Assembly (NCBI RefSeq): GCF_000006405.1
Contig: NW_003211622.1
Location: 62,659-126,658, forward strand
Reading direction: 5' to 3'
Length of the DNA: 64,000 nt
Source of the DNA: Perkinsus marinus ATCC 50983
Taxonomy: Eukaryota; Perkinsozoa; Perkinsida; Perkinsidae
The notes beneath the pieces were generated by a model. The model was not told where the DNA came from. It saw only the letters and a list, made by a program, of their open reading frames with translations, and made no database searches. Shown in pieces: positions 57,342-64,000 of the stretch. The position numbers were made by a program, and so were the translations under genes. Positions within the stretch are counted from its first letter, which is position 1; each line of letters begins with the position of its first letter.

Positions 57342-59106
57342 ATGATGACTCTTGTCGTATTGGTAGTAGATATTGAGTTAGTTAATATCGGTAATGATGA
57401 TGATGATGATACTAGTAGTTCTCTTATGTCGTACCCCAACCCCCTACCTAGTCGGAAGAGAATACCAGGGGAGTTCACAGACCAAGTAAGGGCCTAGTTA
57501 TGATAGGTACTCTATCACTACTGTTGCTGCTGGTCATCATCAGGTAGAGGTTGGTAGTGGTAACTTTTGTACTGTATATAAAGCTAGGGATACGATTGAT
57601 AACAGAGTGGTGGCATTGAAGGTAGGAAGGGGGGTATTCCTACATATCCATGCTCTACAGATGATACTAAGGTACTCAATAAGGATGAAGTTAGACGTGC
57701 TAAGAAGGAGAAGGGTAGTAGTGATAGTACCCAACATCATGATGACCTCATCTATCTTCAGATGTCCTTATGGAGAAGCATGCCCTATCACGTCTACATC
57801 ACAGGAATATTATTAAATTATTATATACCTTCGTGGATGTGGATAATTGCTATATAGTTACTGAGTATTGTGATGGAGGTAGTATTAATCGATAATAGTA
57901 TTGATAGTCCCATCTTACTACTACTAGGGGAGCTCTGGAATGTAGTAGCCCATTGTGGTATTGGTGAACAACTATCCAAGTACTACCTCAAACAGATGGC
58001 TGAGGCATTACTCTATTGTCATCAAGCGGGTATAGTCCATAGGGATGTTAAGGTAATAAGGATCGCTATCATCATCATAAGTAGGGGTATGCAATAATAG
58101 GCTGAGAATGCTCTACTCACTGCTGATCGAAGATGTATTAAATTATGTGATTTCGGGACTGCACGTGATTTATTGAACCCCCAGGTGGAGGGAGCGGGGA
58201 ATATGTGTTTTAATAAACATATGAAGGTAGGCAGTACCAGGGATAGAACCTGTGGCTCGGGTTTCATATCATTGCTGGTTGGTAGCACTACGTGGGTACT
58301 GCTAACTTCCTCGCCCCCGAAGTGATATTAAACAAAGAGAACGACGAGAAATCCGATATATGGAGTTTTGGTGGAACCATATATCAAGTCAGATTTGGTA
58401 TACCACCATACGTAGCAGGTAAGTGAGTGATGATGGTATCTTCAATATCCTTCATAGTGCGTAGCAGGATATTCTTAGGTTCGGAGTATCTTATCTATCT
58501 CCGTATTAGACATAAAGATCTTCAATTCCCTGTTAATGGTATAGGAATAGATCCAGCATGTCTGGAATTGATAAGGTTAGATCCTATCAGTACCCTATGG
58601 AGTAGGAGTCTCTATTAGATGGTGTAATAGCAACCGAGAATCCCGTCCCCAAACCTTTGAAGAAGTACTCCGTCACCCATGGTTCCATAACACCCCATCA
58701 AAGGTGATTAGTAGTATCCCCTCTTGTCGAGGTCACAGCACCCTTAGATACCCCCTTGGAGTGTGGAGGATCTAGCCATACGGTCACTAGCCCGTACAGG
58801 TTACCAACATGATGATGGTGTTACTACTAATCTGGATAAGGGGGTACCCAAGTTACCCTATGATGAGGGATGGATACAAGATCATAGCTCTAAACTGAGT
58901 CAGACTAGTATTCATGCATTGAGGAGAGTATTAGTAGTACGAGAATGGGAAGAGAAGAGCATGTAATAATGCTAGGGATGTTGAGAGAGAAGTGGTATTA
59001 GTAGTATAGGCCTGGTACTGGTACAGCTATGTTGGATCATCTCCATATACCTGAACTCATTCAAGCTGAGAGGAGGTATACTACTACTGCCGTTCATAGT
59101 GAATAA
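57342..59106 (+). CDS. AGC-type protein kinase, PDK1-like
   Basis: A cytosolic Ser/Thr kinase. ATG 57342 opens an acidic leader, then after an intron VEVGSGNFCTVYKARDTIDN (Gly loop) and RVVALK (ATP lysine). Next come MEKHALSRLHHRNIIKLLYT and FVDVDNCYIVTEYCDGG, then YLKQMAEALLYCHQAGIVHR with the HRDVK catalytic loop, ENALLTADRRCIKLCDFGTA (DFG), HYVGTANFLAPEVILNKEND, and RPQTFEEVLRHPWFHNTPSK. Introns of about 40-60 nt fall throughout; the one at 58227-58285 is tRNA-like. The order 'HxVGTAxFxAPE' and 'ELWxxVxxxG' resembles PDK1. The tail (MLDHLHIPELIQAERRYTTT) shows no clear PH domain. Kinase identity is firm, PDK1 is likely. Confidence 0.75.
58227..58285 (+). other. 59-nt kinase intron containing an antisense tRNA-like sequence
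   Basis: The intron runs GTAGGCAGTACCAGGG...GGTTGGTAG and joins HMK to HYVGTANF in phase 0. On the minus strand it reads CACAGGTTCTATCCCTGGTACTGCC, a B-box and acceptor-like 3' end of a tRNA. So the 5' splice site falls at the tRNA-like 3' terminus. Confidence 0.65.
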
Positions 59107-59267
59107 TTATGCTGTATATTATCAGGATGGATGCTACCACATCTACTACTACTACCACTACGGAGTCCTTGACTCGTGGTTTGAATTCTAATTCCCCCTC
59201 TCCCTCCTCTTCCTCTTCCTCGTTGTCGTCCTCAGTGTGTGACCCTCCAGATTAATACGCATATGTT

Positions 59268-61117
59268 ATGTTTATAGGGGAGGTATTATTATCAGTAGTA
59301 GTAGTTGTTATAATGATAATGTTAATGAGAAGTACATTCAATGCCGCCGCCGCCTCCTCTACTACCTGCATTCGATGTAATCGACTACATTCCTTCATAC
59401 TATTCCTACTACTGTCGCTACTCCTATCTACATTACATGGTTGTGGCTCGCGGTTGCATAATCTAATACCACCAACTACTGCTACTATGAATGGGGATGG
59501 AGGGGATAGTAGAGGAGGAGGAACTCAACAAACAAGTGGTAGTAGGAGGAGCAGGAGGAGGAGGCAGAGAGGGTGATATCCTATAAGGTACATTCGTGCC
59601 CACCCTAGTCTCCTCTACTACTACTACTACCATACCTACCACTATTGTCTCTTCAACTCTATCTCATACATCATCAACAACAACAAGGAGGAAGATGGGA
59701 GGGCGAACACAAGGAGTCACACCGGGCCTCACCCATACTACTACCACCACCACCATACCAACAACAACAACAACATCATCTAGTAGGTACTGAGGGTATC
59801 TCCTCCTTCTCCTCTCAATGCTCTCCCCGACACCTTTCAGCAGTACATCAGGTACTCCTAGTACTACCACTACTATCAACCATATCACAACAACAACAAC
59901 AACTACCACTACTACTACCTCCACCACTAGTACTACTACTCCACCACTAGTACTACCTCCATCACGACCATTAGTACTACCACCAGTACTACTCCCGGTA
60001 CTAGTAGCACTCTTTCCTCTACCTCTAGTATTGCTCATCCCACTATCATAAGCACCCCTAGTGGTAAGTGTAGCAGAGGCCATGATCCTCCTCCTCCTCC
60101 TTCTACCACCCATAAGGATCTCATTATATATGCTGATTGGCCCCATATGGATGCCTTAACACAGAGGAGGTATATCAATCAACTAGGAGAGTTTGCTAAT
60201 GGCCATAGTTGCCTTAATGCTGCCCGCTTCCCTGGTAGTAGTAGTAGTACCATCTATACTCCGCCTCTACAGGGTCTAGACCCTCCTCCCTCCTCCTTTC
60301 AGTTCTACTCCTCGATCTTACTCCAACTAAGTTCGCTAATTGGATTCAAGATGGTACCAACGTGAATGCTCCTGATACTAGTAGTAATATAGGTGGAGGA
60401 GATGATTTCAAATCAATGCTATTAAGCATGACGTCGAATGGTGGTAAGGTATCTATAGTGGTCGCCCTTGGTCATGGGTATTATGATAGTGTATGTGGTG
60501 GTAGTGAGAGTATAGATTGTATGTATGCATTTGTAAAGACCTGGGATAGAGTGGTGCCTAGATCAATGGAAGGAGTAGTGGTATCAGGAGTGGAGAGCAC
60601 AACATCAGCCGTCACTTCCTCCTCCTCCACAACTACTACTACTATGAAGGGTTCTTACTCTCTGGGGGTAACTCTACCATTGGGGACTCTTAGTTCCTAT
60701 CAGAAGTATACCTTTGATTACTACTACCTACTCTTGATGGATTTCTGGTGTCCATCTATCGCCTCTTATGCTGCCTCCAATCCTAATAACGTATTCAATA
60801 CGTATAGGACTAATCTAGGATCATTCATGGTCACTAGTGATGCATGTTCGGGAGGTAGAGATTCTCCCATCCCACAGAAGGATATCATTAGTATCAATAA
60901 CAAGACCGGCATACTATGGTCAACACGGCATAGTGGTTCATCCTGCCCCTACCCTCTCAGTGATGGTACCTGTACTCAGAATGATAGAGCAGAGCTTGGT
61001 ACGTTCGAGAGCTCTATTCATGTTATCAACCTTATCGACTACATGAAATCACTATTCACTACATCAAGGCATGGTTTCTATTATATGAGCCTTATGCCCG
61101 ATAGTTGGTTCTCCTAA
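59268..61117 (+). CDS. Thr-rich mucin-like secreted protein with a conserved-looking C-terminal domain
   Basis: The N-terminus carries hydrophobic segments and a signal-like RLHSFILFLLLSLLLSTLHG followed by CGS, like the neighbouring peptidase's LTGCGS. A long region of ACT/ACC-rich repeats encodes Thr/Ser runs (SSTTTTTIPTTIVSSTLS), typical of O-glycosylated mucin stalks; exact splicing there is not resolved. The C-terminal part is unique sequence: IYADWPHMDALTQRRYINQL, then LLLDLTPTKFANWIQDGTNV after a 30-nt intron, VSIVVALGHGYYDSVCGGSE and YYYLLLMDFWCPSIASYAAS, with six or more cysteines, ending MSLMPDSWFS at 61117. The domain was not identified; it could be a carbohydrate-active fold. Extracellular location is inferred. 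Confidence 0.5.
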
Positions 61118-61792
61118 GAGCACCCTTATCCCCATCTACTATGTATAATGGTTTATATATGTTTAATAACCTAGATAACTCCAATACAGTTATTTATTAT
61201 ACTACTCATCATCGACTCAGCAAAATGTGAAAGAGTATTTTTGTTATCTACTCATGTATAACATCATCATCATCATCGTTGCTGCTGCTACTACTCTTCT
61301 CGGTGTGAGGTTGTCGTTGTATTATGAATCTCTTGTTCCTGCATATTGATAGGCTATATGTCTACCGTCTACCACCACCATCAGAACTCCAATACCATCG
61401 AGTTACCACCAGTTGTGGCCCTCAATCGGTCCTCAGCTCTGCGGGTATCCCATAACGACGAGAAGGAGGTGGTACTAAGCGACAATCCTATCCTTCTCTA
61501 CTATCATCTTAGGTCCATAACACAAGAATGAAGAATGGTAAGAGTGGTGGTGGACCTCATCTCTCCCCTGGTAGTAGTAGTACTATTCATGATGATAGCA
61601 TGAGGAGTATTATCAGGGCACATTGAGAGTACACCAGAGAGGAGGCCCAGAAGGGGGATGGGAAATGCTGCTGCCACAGTAACAACACAGGAGTATAGTC
61701 GTCACTCTACTACTACTACCACCCCCAAAGATGATCATCCTAATGTAGGTGTATGGTTATTATGATCATACTCTTATAAGTTGGATTAGGCT
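61118..61792. other. Region with a possible small exon
   Basis: It contains ATC/ACT trinucleotide runs and one coding-like plus-strand stretch near 61385-61530 (TIELPPVVALNRSSALRVSH). That could be an upstream exon of the next gene or a separate short gene. Confidence 0.3.
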
Positions 61793-62308
61793 ATGAGTAA
61801 TGCTATGTTATCCTCTAATTGCTCCTTCGTATCAACCATCCATGACAGTGTTATACCTCCCTTCCACCACCGTCATTCTGACCACACACTGTCTGCATCA
61901 TTATCCACCCCAGTTGGTAGGATATCCCCTCATCATAATCGTCTGAAGAGCAGTCGTAGTACACCAGATCTAGGCATGTTACGACAGAGAGGATCTACTA
62001 CATCACTAGACCGTACACTGGAAGCTCCTCCCTCATTATTGTTATCCACTCCTCAACGTAAAAGTATCCGTTCACCCCGCCGAGTGTGTGAGGATAGCAG
62101 TACCCCTCCTCCTCTTCCCCCAACACTACGTCGAGGGTCCTTCCATCGTCGTGTGAGGCCTGTATGGGCTAATAGGAGCTTATGTGGACGTATTGTGTCC
62201 ATCAGTATCATGGATAAATCCCCATTGGAGCGGTTGGAGCATGTGAATGGTAGAAAGGAAGTAACATCACCTCCTCTAGCAGCAGCAATGCATAATATGA
62301 TGTCCTAA
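61793..62308 (+). CDS. Unidentified basic Ser/Pro-rich protein, 171 residues
   Basis: A single open frame with likely phosphorylation-type low-complexity motifs: HNRLKSSRSTPDLGMLRQRG, STPQRKSIRSPRRVCEDSST and PPPLPPTLRRGSFHRRVRPV. The repeated 'S-x-x-S/T-P' and 'R-x-x-S' patterns suggest a regulated, largely disordered protein. No domain was recognised. It converges on the proline-rich gene whose stop is at 62446. Confidence 0.5.
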   Translation: MSNAMLSSNCSFVSTIHDSVIPPFHHRHSDHTLSASLSTPVGRISPHHNRLKSSRSTPDLGMLRQRGSTTSLDRTLEAPPSLLLSTPQRKSIRSPRRVCEDSSTPPPLPPTLRRGSFHRRVRPVWANRSLCGRIVSISIMDKSPLERLEHVNGRKEVTSPPLAAAMHNMMS

Positions 62309-62445
62309 TATACCCATATTGTTGCGTTGTATGAGTTGTTATCCTCTATGGATGCACACTAAGTAGCCAAACATTGCTATGAGTGTCACGAATAGACCAT
62401 CCCAACACTCAGAGGTATACACAAATCGCAATGTGATGGAAACTA

Positions 62446-64000
62446 TCAATCTTTTCCCATCCCGTCGACCTCTCCCATGAAGCGATCAAAATCATCTTCG
62501 AAGCTGCCAGTAGGCGGAGCGATGCTACTGCTACTCTTCTTATGTGGTATGGTCTCATCATCCTTAGCCGCCGCCTTCTTAATATGTACTTTATCACTAT
62601 CAAGAGTGAGTAGTTCTGGTGGTGCTCCATTAGACGACGACGACGAGCCTCTTGCTGCCCCTCGTACTTGGCTCGGTACCTACCATCCATTCCTCATATC
62701 ACCCCAATACTCAGCAGACCTTACAAACAACTTTAATTGTGGTTTCACAGCTTTGGCCTGTGCAACTACACCCGATGTGTTACCCGTATCGAAGCGTTGT
62801 AGGATTGCCTAAAGGAGTGGTATTAGGAATATTACGAGAGGATATATGTACCGCTTTCTTTGCCGCCTCATCCTTCCGTGCTCTCTCCTCTGCTGCTTGA
62901 GCCGCTGCTGCTGCCGCTTGACGAGCTCCTGAAGGAGAAGGAGGTGCGCAGTATGGAGAAGGTATCCTACTCTTATAGGGATCAGAGGTCTCCCTTGCTG
63001 TAGGCATCTAAAGAGGGTATATCAATGATGAGAATACTATTGCTATCCTACTACTACTACCATCGAGGGGGGTTCCATATTGAAATGAGTAGTAGTAGTA
63101 GGAGGTGGTGGTGGTGGTATGGGGAACCTACAACTATAGGCATACAGCAATACCGTATTGGATATCATTACTTACGTCGCTAATGGATGTAGAGGAGTAG
63201 GAGGAGGAGGAGGGGGAGGTATAATACCTCCCTGAGGGGGGAATTTATTAGCGAAAAATCCCGGAGGAGGAGGAGGAGGTACCTATCGTAACAATGGTAG
63301 CATTAGAGCTACTATGCTGACTACATTCAATACACCAGGATGGGGGAAAGGAGGAGGTGGTGGTGGTATAATGAAGGGACCCTCTCCTCCTACTCCTGGT
63401 GGTGGTAATGGGGGTAATAATACTGGTGGTACAGGTGGTGGAGGGGGAGGAGGAACGGGGCAGCTACTACTACTGCTACTCTTCTCCTTTGATACCTGAC
63501 CTCATGTATATACACTAGTGAGGCAGTTCCTCCTCCTCCTCTTCTACTACCTCCTTTGTAGATCCTTCCTCCTCTTGCTGTATCTCCTCTCCTTTACGCC
63601 GTTTCTTGCCCTCATTATCTACAACTACTACCACTGTGAGGAGGAGCAGCACCAAGTAGACGTACCATTATCCTCCTCATCATCATCACTACTAGAAGAC
63701 GATGATGATGACGAACTGTCATCATCACTACTACTACTGCTGCTATCCGCCCGTTTACGTTGTAATGCAGCTGCCCTCTAAATATCCGTGATAGTAGAGA
63801 GAATAGTAGTGGTAAATACCTCCCTCATTATCCTATTAGTGTCCTCATCATCACCACTCTCATCACTGCTATCTTCTTCATCATCAGTAATATCAGGAGG
63901 AGGATAGTTATGTAGAGTACCATCCTTATGCCTATAACTTTCCAATAGTATTGAGAGTACTTCTAAATACTACCGGAATAGAGTCTGCTTCCCTGGTGGT
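62446..64000 (-). CDS. Proline-rich, acidic/Ser-rich nuclear-type protein, truncated by the window edge
   Basis: Minus-strand exons from the right edge: SYRHKDGTLHNYPPPDITDD, an acidic run (EEDSSDESGDDEDTNRIMRE), RAAALQRKRADSSSSSSDDD, KKRRKGEEIQQEEEGSTKEV, then polyproline segments (GPFIIPPPPPPFPHPGVLN, PPPGFFANKFPPQGGIIPPP), an Ala/Glu coiled region (AAQAAEERARKDEAAKKAVH), and a conserved-looking end, TLDSDKVHIKKAAAKDDETI then FEDDFDRFMGEVDGMGKD, with the stop at 62446. The mix of polyproline, acidic Ser tracts and a 'DDFDxFMxEV' end resembles WBP11/RNA-processing scaffolds, but no family is claimed. The 5' end lies beyond 64000. Confidence 0.5.

Noticed and set aside
59664-60146. 160-codon minus-strand frame rich in Val and Gly
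   Set aside because: It is the complement of the Thr-rich repeat tract; low-complexity repeats keep several frames open.
62477-62812. Plus-strand frame with a convincing signal peptide (AMLLLLFLCGMVSSSLAAAF)
   Set aside because: The opposite strand gives a better continuous protein end (TLDSDKVHIKKAAAKDD to FEDDFDRFMGEVDGMGKD) belonging to the proline-rich gene; the hydrophobic run is its complement.

Overview
The window reads as nuclear DNA of an intron-rich unicellular eukaryote with a flagellum. The best fit is an alveolate close to Perkinsus, which is an inference. The support is: very short GT-AG introns (typically 40-60 nt), long cysteine-rich surface-type proteins, a coiled-coil/BTB/kelch protein laid out like apicomplexan Kelch13, a centrin, a BBSome subunit (BBS2), and genes packed on both strands with tiny gaps. 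No prokaryotic operon signals, CRISPR arrays or intact viral genes were seen.

Layout. 0-14 kb: minus-strand genes (a SAC3-like fragment, BBS2, a SEC14/CRAL-TRIO protein, an unidentified membrane protein), then a Mutator-like DNA transposon (8094-9273) with a perfect 9-bp target duplication, a Swc5/BCNT (CFDP1) gene on plus, 3-hydroxyanthranilate 3,4-dioxygenase (HAAO) on minus, a hAT-type MITE with a perfect 8-bp target duplication, and a PIF1-like helicase fragment. 14.2-29.1 kb: one very large plus-strand gene, cut by many short introns, for a secreted/membrane cysteine-rich protein with repeated domains and a C-terminal membrane span. 29.8-34.4 kb: a short-chain dehydrogenase (minus), a two-domain guanine/cytidine-type deaminase with a dead second domain (plus), and centrin (plus). 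35-43.5 kb, all minus: an unidentified gene, a small secreted protein, two tandem SR/RRM splicing-factor genes and a DM14/CC2D1-like gene. 43.5-53.5 kb, minus: a fused PabA-PabB-PabC folate enzyme, unidentified genes, a rearranged tRNA-Gly, and the K13-like BTB-kelch gene. 53.8-62.3 kb, plus: an uncertain gene, a secreted S41-type peptidase, a PDK1-like kinase, a Thr-rich mucin-like secreted protein and a small basic protein. 62.4-64 kb, minus: a proline-rich protein that runs off the right edge.

Two layers of structure cut across the genes. First, five related copies of a roughly 155-195-bp element with hAT-like CAGTG termini occur. Four lie inside introns or at intron positions, and one of these can be read in phase with its terminal repeat supplying the 5' splice site, which suggests transposon-derived introns (introners). 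Second, tRNA-like sequences with strong pol III B boxes are greatly over-represented (the 11-mer GTTCGATCCCC occurs five times). Several coincide exactly with short introns or with intron/exon borders. Together these point to mobile or tRNA-derived sequence being turned into introns in this genome.

Splice structures were worked out by eye from reading-frame continuity and family alignment from memory. Outer gene bounds are more reliable than the internal exon limits.
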